Assembly: GCA_041749015.1 (NCBI GenBank)
Contig: JBGTCD010000049.1
Span: forward strand, 1 to 12,950
DNA: 12,950 nt
Direction: 5' to 3'
DNA from: JBGTCD01 sp041749015
Lineage (GTDB): Bacteria; Bacteroidota; Bacteroidia; Cytophagales; Cyclobacteriaceae
The translations under genes and the position numbers were made by a program. The first letter of the stretch is position 1; every line of letters begins with the position of its first letter. Below are positions 5,343 to 12,852 of this stretch, one piece after another. The notes below the pieces were generated by a model. It was not told the origin of the DNA, did not search any database, and saw nothing but the letters and a program-made list of their open reading frames with translations.

Positions 5343-8237
5343 ATGAAGCCTTTATTTTTCACCATCCTAATAACTCTAATAACCTTACCGACCATCGCTC
5401 AAAAAGCTGAGGGTAATGGAAAGCTATCCGGAACCATCATCGAATCCGGCACCAGGACGCCTATTGAGTTTGCTACCGTGGTCTTGATCGATATGGGTAC
5501 GGGAAATACCGTGGATGGCACAGTAGCAGATAATAAGGGTAAATTTTCTCTTAATAAAATACCTGATGGCCGATATAAGATTTCCATATCGTTTATTGGT
5601 TTTGATAAATTTGAGCGAGAGGTAGAGATCACCCCTTCACGAAGCAATATTGATCTGGGCACCATCACCCTGGGTTTTTCTGAAACTGAATTGGGAGAAG
5701 TAACTGTGGAAGGAAGGCGGGCCCTCATAGAGGAGCGTGTAGACCGCACTATTTACAATGCTGAGAATGACGACACGGCAAGGGGTGGTGATGCGACCGA
5801 TGTATTGCAGCGGGTCCCACTTGTTTCAGTAGATTTTGAGGGTAATGTGAGTCTGAGAGGGAGTTCCAACATCATGGTATTGATCAACAACAAACCCTCT
5901 ACCATTATGGCAGGCAGTGTGGCGGATGCGCTTAGACAGATTCCTGCAGAAGAGATTAAGTCAGTAGAAGTAATTACCTCACCTTCAGCGAAATATGATG
6001 CTGAGGGTTCTGCCGGTATTATTAACATCATCACTAAAAAGAATACCCTTGAAGGCGCTACCCTTAGCATCAACTCCAGTGCCGGATACAGGGGGTCTAA
6101 CCTGGGCCTAAACGGCAGCCTGAGAAGGGGTAAGCTGGGGCTCTCCCTTGGGGGCTGGGGCAGGGCAGGCTATAATGTAGAAGGAGCTTTCAGTAATAAC
6201 CAGACTACCATAAGCCCACTTGGAGACGAATTGCGGAATACCCAAAGCACAGATACCCGAAATAACAACCTTTTTGGCAACTACAATTTTGGGTTTGATT
6301 ATGATTTTAACGAAAAAAATTCCTTGCTGGGCGGTGTGAGATTCGGAGCCAGAAATGGCCGTAGCTGGCAGGATGGCTTATTGACGCAAACATTTTTAAA
6401 CGACCAAATAGTTAATCGGAGTCTCAGGGAGGTTAACACCGTAGATAACTCAGGGACTGTGGATGTCAACCTGACCTATACCAAGTTATTTGATAAGCCT
6501 CAGCAGGAGTTGAGTATTTTGACCCTGTTCAGCCGCAACAACAGGAATAATGATTTTATCAATCGGCTCATGGACGAGGATGATGCATCGGTGATTAATC
6601 GTCAAAAAAATGAAAACGAGAGTTTTAATCAGGAAATCACCGTTCAGATTGATTATCAAACACCAATAGGAAATAAGCAAATGATCGAAACCGGAGTGAA
6701 GCAGATCATCCGTAATGTAGAAAGTGACTTCCAGTTTCTTTTGGGTCAAGGGGCTGAGGGGCCTTTCATGCCTCTCGGAGACGAAACCTTATCCAATGTC
6801 CTGAATTATAATCAGGATGTATCTGCGGCTTATTTTTCGTATACCTACAATACCATGAAGGCCTACAGCTTTAAGGCAGGTGCCCGATATGAGTACACGA
6901 CCATCAATGCTAATTTTCAGGGGGACGAGACCATTGAGGTTCCCAATTATGGGGTATTGGTACCCAGCATCAATATTTCCCGGAAGCTGGAAAACGGCAA
7001 TACTTTAAAGGCAGCCTATAATCGCAGAATTCAGCGGCCTTCGATTATGTTTCTTAATCCCAACCTTCAGGCTTCCAATCCCCTGAATGTGACCATCGGA
7101 AATCCCACATTGGACCCTGAGTTTACCAATAATTATGAATTAGGGTACAGCATGTTTATCAAAAACACTTCACTGACCTTATCAGCATTTGCCAGAAATA
7201 CCAATAATGCTATTCAAAGCGTAAGGGATGTTTTGGGTCAGGATACTGTTAGGACCACTTTTCGTAATATTGGCAGTGAAGATGCTTATGGCCTGAGTGC
7301 CTTTGCCAGCATCAATGTAGGTAAGTTGCTACTGAGTGGTGGGACAGATTTTTATTACGCCCGACTGAGCAATAATGACCCTAACCCAGAGTTTGATGCG
7401 TTTAATGATGGTTTTGTGATCAGTGGTCGTCTTTTCGGGAGTTACGACCTTGGTAAAGACTGGGCTTTTCAGCTCTTCAGCTTCTTTCGTGGCAATCAGA
7501 TTCAATTGCAGGGTTTCAGGGGTGGTTTTGGGATCTACAGCCTTAGTTTAAATAAGCGATTTGCCAATAAAAGAGGCAGCATTGGTGTAGGGGCTGAAAA
7601 CTTCATTTATACGCCTTTTAGAATAAATAGCGGTCTGAAAACCCCTACCATCAGCCAAAACACGACTATTGAGCTTTACAACATGAATTTTAAGGTAAAC
7701 TTCAGCTATCGAATTGGTAAAATGAATTTTGACCAAAGACCGAGAAGGCGTAAATCCATCAACAATGACGACCTCAAAAGTGGCGGTAGCTTTGGTGGAA
7801 TGGATGGAGGTCAGGCAGAGATGAGTCAGCAGGGTGGCGTTGGCGGCATGCCGGCTATGGCTGCTGGTGGCGGAAAAGCCGCACCTATCGGACCAAAAGA
7901 GGGCGCAGAAGATGCTCCTCTCGCTGAAATCGCTGGTATATGGGACTTCACAGTTGAAGGAGGAGGCCCTGGAGCAACAGGTGGTGAAATTAGATTTGAC
8001 TCCTCTGAAGGGGCCTACACAGGCACCATCAAGAGCCAGTTGATGGGCAGTACCCTCGATCTTGCAAATATCAAAGTGGTAGGCAATTATCTTTATTTTA
8101 CCTACACCGTAAATTTTGGAGGGAATGAGGTGGTCATCAGTGTAGAAGCAACGGTGGAAGGAGCAGCTTTTACTGGAAATATGAATATAGGCACCTTCCG
8201 GACCCTTCCTATCAAAGCGGTTTTAAGAGTTGAGTAG
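5343..8237 (+). CDS. TonB-dependent-receptor-like outer membrane protein with extra C-terminal beta domain
   Basis: This 964-residue protein is exported to the outer membrane. Order of parts: signal peptide 1-19 (MKPLFFTILITLITLPTIA, cut before QKAEG); carboxypeptidase-regulatory-like beta-sandwich about 26-110 (LSGTIIESGTRTPIEFATV, then FIGFDKFEREV); TonB plug about 118-235, with DVLQRVPLVSVDFEGNVSLRG, INNKPS and SVEVITSPSAKYDAEGSAGIINIITKK; beta barrel of the OMP_b-brl_3 type about 240-796, ending in the strand NFKVNFSYRIGKMNF with a terminal Phe at 796. Most relatives stop near there. This one goes on with a basic/Gly-Met-rich linker (about 797-862) and a compact beta-rich domain (about 863-964, from GIWDFTVEG to AVLRVE). 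That tail resembles the small GxWxxxxxxPxG...GxxxGTxxGxxG domains seen at the C-terminus of some exported amidohydrolases. The substrate is unknown, and no SusD partner is adjacent. Confidence 0.88.
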   Translation: MKPLFFTILITLITLPTIAQKAEGNGKLSGTIIESGTRTPIEFATVVLIDMGTGNTVDGTVADNKGKFSLNKIPDGRYKISISFIGFDKFEREVEITPSRSNIDLGTITLGFSETELGEVTVEGRRALIEERVDRTIYNAENDDTARGGDATDVLQRVPLVSVDFEGNVSLRGSSNIMVLINNKPSTIMAGSVADALRQIPAEEIKSVEVITSPSAKYDAEGSAGIINIITKKNTLEGATLSINSSAGYRGSNLGLNGSLRRGKLGLSLGGWGRAGYNVEGAFSNNQTTISPLGDELRNTQSTDTRNNNLFGNYNFGFDYDFNEKNSLLGGVRFGARNGRSWQDGLLTQTFLNDQIVNRSLREVNTVDNSGTVDVNLTYTKLFDKPQQELSILTLFSRNNRNNDFINRLMDEDDASVINRQKNENESFNQEITVQIDYQTPIGNKQMIETGVKQIIRNVESDFQFLLGQGAEGPFMPLGDETLSNVLNYNQDVSAAYFSYTYNTMKAYSFKAGARYEYTTINANFQGDETIEVPNYGVLVPSINISRKLENGNTLKAAYNRRIQRPSIMFLNPNLQASNPLNVTIGNPTLDPEFTNNYELGYSMFIKNTSLTLSAFARNTNNAIQSVRDVLGQDTVRTTFRNIGSEDAYGLSAFASINVGKLLLSGGTDFYYARLSNNDPNPEFDAFNDGFVISGRLFGSYDLGKDWAFQLFSFFRGNQIQLQGFRGGFGIYSLSLNKRFANKRGSIGVGAENFIYTPFRINSGLKTPTISQNTTIELYNMNFKVNFSYRIGKMNFDQRPRRRKSINNDDLKSGGSFGGMDGGQAEMSQQGGVGGMPAMAAGGGKAAPIGPKEGAEDAPLAEIAGIWDFTVEGGGPGATGGEIRFDSSEGAYTGTIKSQLMGSTLDLANIKVVGNYLYFTYTVNFGGNEVVISVEATVEGAAFTGNMNIGTFRTLPIKAVLRVE
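7731..8234 (+). other. C-terminal linker and appended beta domain of the outer membrane protein
   Basis: Codons after the final barrel strand encode RPRRRKS, a Gly/Met/Ala-rich stretch with several GG and GGG runs, a PIGPKEGAEDAP segment, and then about 100 residues of predicted short beta strands beginning GIWDFTVEGGGPG. Since the last barrel strand of TonB-dependent receptors ends on the inner side, this domain should hang in the periplasm. Domain identity is inferred from pattern resemblance only. Confidence 0.6.
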
Positions 8238-8270
8238 CACCTCTTGTTTTAAATCAAGGTAAAAACGGCT

Positions 8271-8307
8271 GGCATTTGAGATTTGATAGATTTCTATCAA
8301 ATTTGCC
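8271..8307. repeat. Strong inverted repeat downstream of the outer membrane protein gene
   Basis: ATTTGATAGA (8281-8290) and TCTATCAAAT (8293-8302) are perfect 10-base arms separated by TT. Outside them GGCA (8271-8274) and TGCC (8304-8307) can also pair. It starts 34 bp after the stop at 8237. It could act as an RNA hairpin that ends or protects the upstream transcript, although no long T run follows, or as a dimeric-regulator operator upstream of miaE. Confidence 0.55.
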
Positions 8308-8373
8308 CTAAAAATTTTGATTAAGACTTCATTTCCTATTCATTTGTTTTCGGTAGCGTAGCAATTGAGGGCA

Positions 8374-8412
8374 GAGGCCCCAACCTGCTTAGTCAGCCTC
8401 GGCCTAGTGGCT
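8374..8412. repeat. GC-rich inverted-repeat patch upstream of miaE
   Basis: In otherwise AT-rich spacer, GAGGC (8374-8378) can pair with GCCTC (8396-8400), and alternatively AGGCC (8375-8379) with GGCCT (8401-8405); AGCC (8395-8398) can also pair with GGCT (8409-8412). These mutually exclusive short stems end 22 bp before the miaE ATG. They may be a leader structure or the remains of a REP-like element. Confidence 0.3.
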
Positions 8413-8433
8413 ATATTTCAAGAATATTGAACT

Positions 8434-9018
8434 ATGAAATTAAGTTTGGAAGTATCCCAACCCAGTGACCCCAAATGGGTGGCAGCCGTCATGGCGGATT
8501 TTGACAGCTTTCTGCAGGACCATGCTGATTGTGAGCGGAAGGCTTCTGCAATGGCCATGAGCTTTGTCGCCAAATACCCAGATCGCCTTGAGATTATTCC
8601 TGAATTGATTGAAACGGCTGTAGAGGAATTGGAGCATTTTCAACAGGTGTATTCCATCATGCAATCAAGAGGCATAAGCCTTGCCCATGAAATCCCTCAG
8701 GATATGTACGTCAAAAATCTATTGGGTCTTTGCCATTCCGGCAGGGAAGAGCGGTTTATGGATCGGTTGCTGCTAGCCTCCATTATTGAATGCAGAGGAG
8801 CAGAGCGTTTCCGGCTTGTCTATGAGGCACTTGAGGAGGGGCCATTAAAGAAGTTTTACCATAACCTTTGGGCATCAGAAGCCAAGCATGGGAATATATT
8901 TGTGAAAATGGTTCTTAACTATTTTGATGAAGGGCTTGTTTACAAGAGGTTAGAATACCTTAATGATGAAGAAGGAAAGATTATGGCTACTCTACCATAT
9001 AGAGCAGCTTTACATTAA
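8434..9018 (+). CDS. miaE: tRNA-(ms[2]io[6]A)-hydroxylase-like diiron protein
   Basis: MiaE hydroxylates the 2-methylthio-N6-isopentenyl group on adenosine 37 of certain tRNAs, using O2 and a ferritin-like diiron centre. The 194-residue protein shows the expected four-helix ligand set: Glu34 (DCERKAS), Glu65 and His68 in EELEHF, Glu119 (IIECRGAERF), and Glu149 with His152 in SEAKH. The blocks DHADCERKASAMAMSFVAKYPD, ECRGAERFRLVYEAL and LWASEAKHGN fit Bacteroidota MiaE-like proteins. ATG at 8434 gives a natural N-terminus (MKLSLEVSQPSDPKWV). The yqgE-like gene starts 9 bp after the stop, suggesting co-transcription. The modification enzymes MiaA and MiaB are not in the window, and substrate specificity in this phylum is by analogy. 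Confidence 0.9.
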   Translation: MKLSLEVSQPSDPKWVAAVMADFDSFLQDHADCERKASAMAMSFVAKYPDRLEIIPELIETAVEELEHFQQVYSIMQSRGISLAHEIPQDMYVKNLLGLCHSGREERFMDRLLLASIIECRGAERFRLVYEALEEGPLKKFYHNLWASEAKHGNIFVKMVLNYFDEGLVYKRLEYLNDEEGKIMATLPYRAALH

Positions 9019-9027
9019 CGCATCTAT

Positions 9028-9606
9028 ATGATTGATTTTTTTAAATATAACACCAACCAAAAACCTGAAAAGGGTAGCTTTTTAATCTCAGACCCCTATC
9101 TGAACGATCCAAATTTTGAGCGCACTGTGATTTTGCTTTGTGAGCATAATGTTGAAGGTTCTTTTGGATTTGTGATTAACAGGCCAGCCAACCTCCTTTT
9201 CAATGAAATCATGGAGGAATCCGGAGGATTTGATGCTCCAGTATTCGTAGGTGGTCCGGTGCAGCAGGATACCCTGCATTTTCTCCATCGTGATCCTGAG
9301 ATGGATGGCGGGGTAGAGATCCTCAAAGATGCTTTCTGGGGAGGAAATTTTGAGGAACTTATGATTTGGATTAATACCAAAAAACTGCCCGTGAAAGATT
9401 ATAGGTTTTTTGTAGGGTATTCCGGATGGGGCCCGGGGCAATTACAGGAAGAATTGGATGCCGACTCCTGGATCGTGGCCAACCTTGCTGATCCTTCCCT
9501 GGTATTTGATGTGGGCGCCGAAGAACTCTGGAAAACTATTTTAAAAAGGCTTGGTGGCAAATATAATATGGTATCAAATTATCCCAGTGACCCCCGTCTT
9601 AATTGA
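9028..9606 (+). CDS. YqgE/AlgH family protein (UPF0301, DUF179)
   Basis: The 192-residue protein has the family hallmarks: GSFLISDPYLNDPNFERTVILLCEHN (16-41), GSFGFVINRP (44-53) and FVGGPVQ (about 73-79), then YSGWGPGQLQEEL near 129-141 and a WxxxL...GGKY-type end. YqgE/AlgH proteins are small cytosolic proteins. AlgH was named in Pseudomonas for an effect on alginate and related regulation, but the biochemical role remains unsettled. It sits 9 bp after miaE and 49 bp before the DUF349 gene, all on one strand, so the three may be one transcript. Length is normal for the family (about 185-190). Confidence 0.93.
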   Translation: MIDFFKYNTNQKPEKGSFLISDPYLNDPNFERTVILLCEHNVEGSFGFVINRPANLLFNEIMEESGGFDAPVFVGGPVQQDTLHFLHRDPEMDGGVEILKDAFWGGNFEELMIWINTKKLPVKDYRFFVGYSGWGPGQLQEELDADSWIVANLADPSLVFDVGAEELWKTILKRLGGKYNMVSNYPSDPRLN

Positions 9607-9655
9607 ATGTTTTTACTACATTTACTGTTGAAATTTATTAGAAGAGGGATTCTAT

Positions 9656-11833
9656 ATGGTGAATGAACATGGGCTATCTGATGAAAGCAAAAACCAGGAT
9701 AATCAAAAAAATGCTTCTCAGGTGGATGAAACCGGGGCAGATCAGTCTGCTGCCGAGGTAAAAAATGAGGAAAAAACTACTGAATCGGATGCCGATGCAC
9801 CCGATGTGCAACCTACCCCTGAGCTGGACATCCATGGTGATGCACCAGCCTCCCCGGATAAGGAGATTCAGAAGGATATTGCTGTAAATCAAGAATCCAG
9901 TCTTGAGTCAGATATGCAAGAGCAGCCTCCCCCTGTAGCTGCCAAAACCACCAAGAAGAAGTCCACCCCAAAAGAAGAACCAAAAGATTCAGACAGCGGT
10001 GATGGTACTACCGCTGAGGATAAGCCCAATTTTGCAAAAAAAACCAAATCCAAAACGACTGAACCTGTCGCCCAGGAGGAAAATGACTCTGAAGAGGTGG
10101 AGAAGGATGATGTGGCCAATCTGGATTACAGCAGTCTCACCAAAACCCAACTGGTAGACGAAATTAAACGCTTGTCGGATGATGTGCCTATTTGGAAAGT
10201 AGACCAATACCTGAAAGAGTTAAAAGTCGCTTATAATAAGTACCTTGACAAGGAACGAGGCGCAGCACTTGAAAAATTTAAAGGGGAAGGTGGTATTGAA
10301 GTGGACTTTGATTATAAGTTGGATGACCTCGACAATGATTTTGATGCTCAGTTTAAACTCATCAAAGACAAAAAGACTACTTATACGAGGGAGCAAGCCA
10401 GGAAGAAGGAAGAAAACCTTGTAAAGAAGCAGGAAGTTCTTGAGAAGCTCAGGAGTTTTGTCGATTCTGAAGAAACCAGTATCAGTTTTGAAACATTTAA
10501 GGCTATTCAGCAGGAATGGAAAACAGTAGGTCCTATCCCCGGAACTCAGGCCAAATCCCTTTGGGCTAATTACAATGCACTGGTAGATCGCTTTTATGAT
10601 CAGCGCAGCATCTATTTTGAGCTTAAGGAGCTTGATCGAAGGAAAAATCTTGAAGCCAAGCTCGAACTTTGCGAAAAAGCCGAAAGGCTTAAAGGTCTTG
10701 AATCCCTGAAGGATGCTATCAAAGAGCTCAATGACTTGCATAATGAATTTAAGCATATTGGACCGGTGCCCCAGGAGGAGCAGGAACCACTATGGCAACG
10801 ATTTAAAGCTGCCTCAGATGCTGTATATGCCCGTAGAAAGGTATATGTTGAGGGGCTCAAGGAATCGCTGGAGGCAAACCTTAAGCTAAAAGAGGAGCTT
10901 GTAGAGGCTGTTGCAGCTCTTGAAAACTTTGAATCAGACCGCATTAAAGATTGGAATCAAAAGACCAAAGCCCTTCTTGAAATTCAAAAAAACTGGGAGG
11001 CCGTAGGTGGGGTGCCCCGAGAAAAGTCCAAACATATCAACCGGGCTTTTTGGAAATCTTTCAAAGCATTTTTTGCCAATAAGAGAGCGTTTTTCAAGCA
11101 GTTGGACTCTATGCGGGATGAAAACCTGAAGAAAAAAGAGGCTCTGGTAGAAAAAGCCCTAGCTCTAAAGGAAAGCACCGAATGGGATAAGACCGCCAAT
11201 GAGTTAAAAAATCTGCAAACAGAGTGGCGGGAGATTGGGCCTGTGCCTGAGAGGAACAGAAATGAAATATACAGTAAATTCAAGGCTGCCTGTGATCACT
11301 TTTTTGAACAGCGAAGGGCCAACCATAAATCTTCTGACTCGGATTATGTAAAAAATCTAAAAGAGAAAAGGGCCATTTGTCAGGAAATAGAAAAGCTGGA
11401 AAAAGATCAATCTGAAAATATCGAAAAATTCAGGGAACTGGTGACCAAATTTCATGAAATAGGATTTGTCCCCAAAAGCGCAATTTCCGGAATTCGCAAA
11501 AAATACGACGAAGCTGTTAAGGCTTTCATGGAAGATAATCCAAACCTAAGTGATGCTGAAAAAGGGGAATTGCAAATTGAAAATCAAATTACTCAAATCT
11601 CCAATCAACCTAACGCAGATCAGGCCCTCAACAGGAAGGAGCATTCTATTAAAAGGCAAATCAGTAAAGTAGAAAATGACATTGCCCTGTTCAGGAATAA
11701 CATGGAGTTTTTTGCTGACAATAAGTCAACCAACAAGCTGAGGGATGAGGTAGAAGAAAAAATTAAAGCTGCGGATGATGAACTCATCAACCTCAAAAAG
11801 CAACTTAAAATGCTGCGTGAACTAGAAAGCTGA
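9656..11833 (+). CDS. DUF349 repeat protein with acidic disordered N-terminus
   Basis: This 725-residue protein has two parts. Residues 1 to about 153 are a low-complexity, probably disordered tail of Asp, Glu, Lys, Ser, Thr, Gln and Pro. From about 160 on it is helical and highly charged, with five copies of the DUF349 motif, each a W/F-x-x-(V/I)-G-x-(I/V)-P core followed by an aromatic-rich helix. Cores start at residues 288 (WKTVGPIP), 365 (FKHIGPVP), 447 (WEAVGGVP), 524 (WREIGPVP) and 599 (FHEIGFVP), a spacing of 75-82. The last 60 residues look like a coiled coil (RKEHSIKRQISKVENDIAL ... LKKQLKMLRELES). There is no signal peptide or membrane helix. DUF349 proteins are widespread in Bacteroidota; their function is not established to my knowledge. 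A purine-rich leader (GAAGAGGGA, 9641-9649) supports the ATG at 9656. Confidence 0.92.
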   Translation: MVNEHGLSDESKNQDNQKNASQVDETGADQSAAEVKNEEKTTESDADAPDVQPTPELDIHGDAPASPDKEIQKDIAVNQESSLESDMQEQPPPVAAKTTKKKSTPKEEPKDSDSGDGTTAEDKPNFAKKTKSKTTEPVAQEENDSEEVEKDDVANLDYSSLTKTQLVDEIKRLSDDVPIWKVDQYLKELKVAYNKYLDKERGAALEKFKGEGGIEVDFDYKLDDLDNDFDAQFKLIKDKKTTYTREQARKKEENLVKKQEVLEKLRSFVDSEETSISFETFKAIQQEWKTVGPIPGTQAKSLWANYNALVDRFYDQRSIYFELKELDRRKNLEAKLELCEKAERLKGLESLKDAIKELNDLHNEFKHIGPVPQEEQEPLWQRFKAASDAVYARRKVYVEGLKESLEANLKLKEELVEAVAALENFESDRIKDWNQKTKALLEIQKNWEAVGGVPREKSKHINRAFWKSFKAFFANKRAFFKQLDSMRDENLKKKEALVEKALALKESTEWDKTANELKNLQTEWREIGPVPERNRNEIYSKFKAACDHFFEQRRANHKSSDSDYVKNLKEKRAICQEIEKLEKDQSENIEKFRELVTKFHEIGFVPKSAISGIRKKYDEAVKAFMEDNPNLSDAEKGELQIENQITQISNQPNADQALNRKEHSIKRQISKVENDIALFRNNMEFFADNKSTNKLRDEVEEKIKAADDELINLKKQLKMLRELES

Positions 11834-11895
11834 AAGGGCCCCAGTATTATCCAGATCATAATTAGTACCGCAAAAAATTCATTATGTAAAATAAA

Positions 11896-11925
11896 CAGCC
11901 CTGTAATAGCATTAGTACAGGGCTG
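11896..11925. terminator. Shared terminator hairpin between convergent genes
   Basis: CAGCCCTGTA (11896-11905) and TACAGGGCTG (11916-11925) form a perfect 10-bp stem with a 10-base loop. Read on the minus strand, the 3' arm is followed by a T-rich TTTATTTTA, so it fits an intrinsic terminator for the 11-mer repeat gene ending at 11946. Read on the plus strand it follows the DUF349 gene by 62 bp but has only a poor T tract (CCACCTTTGA), so it may work less well in that direction. Confidence 0.8.
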
Positions 11926-11945
11926 CCACCTTTGATAATTGAGGT

Positions 11946-12512
11946 TTAACCTTTTTTGACCTCTTCAAGGACTTTCTTGGCGGAATCTACCCCTTCAGAC
12001 AAGGCTTCTTTCACAGAATCAACAGTATCACCTCCGATGTCTTTGGCGGCATCCAGAGCAGCTACTATAGCGGTTTTGGTAGCGCTGACGGTGTCACCAC
12101 CTACTTGTTTTACACCACTCACTGCGCCTTTGATTGATTCTACTGCCACGGAGGCTACATTTTCTCCCAGTTCCTTAGCACTATACATGGCCTGTTGTAC
12201 AGAGCCTCGTACTGCATCTTCCTGCTTGACGCCTGTGGTCATGGCTCCCTGCACAGCACCATCTACGATGCCTTTGATAGCCTTGGCAAAAGACACGCCA
12301 ATATTCCCTATTACTTCTATTGAACCCTTAACAATAGAAGCAGGAACCTGTATGCCTTTAATAATCAATTCTCCGGCACCTTTCATGGTCGTGACGGTTA
12401 CGTCTTTCACGGAGTTCACAATCGTAGAGCCTACATCTGCTGCCCCTTTAATTGTGGAGGTTAAACCGCCTTTTACACCATTTACTACTTTATTAAGCAC
12501 TTGAATAGCCAT
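11946..12512 (-). CDS. Protein of unknown function made of sixteen tandem 11-residue amphipathic repeats
   Basis: I do not recognise this 188-residue protein as a named family. After MAIQVLNK, residues 9-184 divide into sixteen gap-free 11-mers, ending VKKG. The clearest units are AVSGVKQVGGD, TVSATKTAIVA, ALDAAKDIGGD, TVDSVKEALSE and GVDSAKKVLEE. A rough pattern is small residue, Val/Ile/Leu, polar, Gly/Ser/Ala, Val/Ala, often Lys, then four or five mixed positions. There is no Cys, Trp or His, and only one Phe, Tyr, Arg and Pro. There is no signal peptide. An 11-residue period is the hallmark of the 11/3 amphipathic helices of synucleins, perilipins, apolipoproteins and LEA proteins; the Val/Gly/Thr/Ala/Lys composition is closest to synuclein. 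Lipid- or membrane-surface binding or a stress-protective role is inference. A-rich leader AATAAAAATT precedes the ATG. It ends at a strong terminator and is probably transcribed alone. Confidence 0.8.
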   Translation of the reverse strand: MAIQVLNKVVNGVKGGLTSTIKGAADVGSTIVNSVKDVTVTTMKGAGELIIKGIQVPASIVKGSIEVIGNIGVSFAKAIKGIVDGAVQGAMTTGVKQEDAVRGSVQQAMYSAKELGENVASVAVESIKGAVSGVKQVGGDTVSATKTAIVAALDAAKDIGGDTVDSVKEALSEGVDSAKKVLEEVKKG

Positions 12513-12682
12513 AATTTTTATTGGTTTTTAGTGTTACAAATAATTTTCAACAGGCCTTAAGTTAAATAAATACTGAACTTTTCCAAGGAATTCAGTCAGA
12601 AAATATTGGTAAAATCTAAAATTGGCATTTTTTGTCAAAAGTAAACAGTGAGCGGTGAGGGGTAGCCAAGTCTCAATTTATC

Positions 12683-12759
12683 GCCATTTCGAAGGCATTG
12701 CACTAAAGACCATAATGAACGTTTAAGAAATGGCCGAGAAATCTCCTGCTAGCAGAGAT
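12683..12759. repeat. REP-like element with CATTTCGA / CGAGAAATCTC ends
   Basis: GCCATTTC (12683-12690) and GAAATGGC (12727-12734) are perfect 8-base inverted arms. The second is followed at once by CGAGAAATCTC (12735-12745) and a near-perfect hairpin, ATCTCCTGCTAGCAGAGAT (12741-12759), with one unpaired C. The CATTTCGA...GAGAAATCTC arrangement matches a type of dispersed intergenic repeat I associate with Bacteroidota genomes. Only one copy is visible here, so dispersal is inferred. Confidence 0.5.
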
Positions 12760-12805
12760 GAAAAGTAATTTTTGCCAACCCCATTCCGATTCAAATCGAG
12801 GGAGC

Positions 12806-12823
12806 CACGCACTGCAGTGCGTG
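12806..12823. repeat. 18-bp perfect palindrome, REP-like
   Basis: CACGCACTGCAGTGCGTG is its own reverse complement over 18 bases and stands in a gene-free stretch between two other palindromic repeats. Its form is like the core of REP palindromes moved by single-strand (Y1/RAYT) transposases. No such transposase gene is in the window. Confidence 0.6.
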
Positions 12824-12852
12824 ACTAATAATCGAAAAATCCAAAATTTTAC

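Noticed and set aside
8412..8419. TATATTTC just upstream of miaE as a -7 box
   Set aside because: The last base departs from the TAnnTTTG consensus and no -33 element is visible at suitable spacing.
8350..8433. A tRNA or small structured RNA upstream of miaE
   Set aside because: The GC-rich inverted repeats do not make a cloverleaf and no acceptor stem, T-loop or anticodon arm can be found.
10220..10756. Minus-strand open frame of 178 codons within the DUF349 gene
   Set aside because: It is an antisense shadow of Lys/Glu-rich coding sequence, giving a Phe/Ile/Leu/Lys-rich translation with no recognisable features.
11956..12504. A 182-codon open frame on the plus strand opposite the 11-mer repeat gene
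   Set aside because: It mirrors the repeat gene codon for codon; the biased composition of that gene keeps the antisense free of stops. The minus frame has the regular 11-residue period, an A-rich leader and a terminator after its stop.
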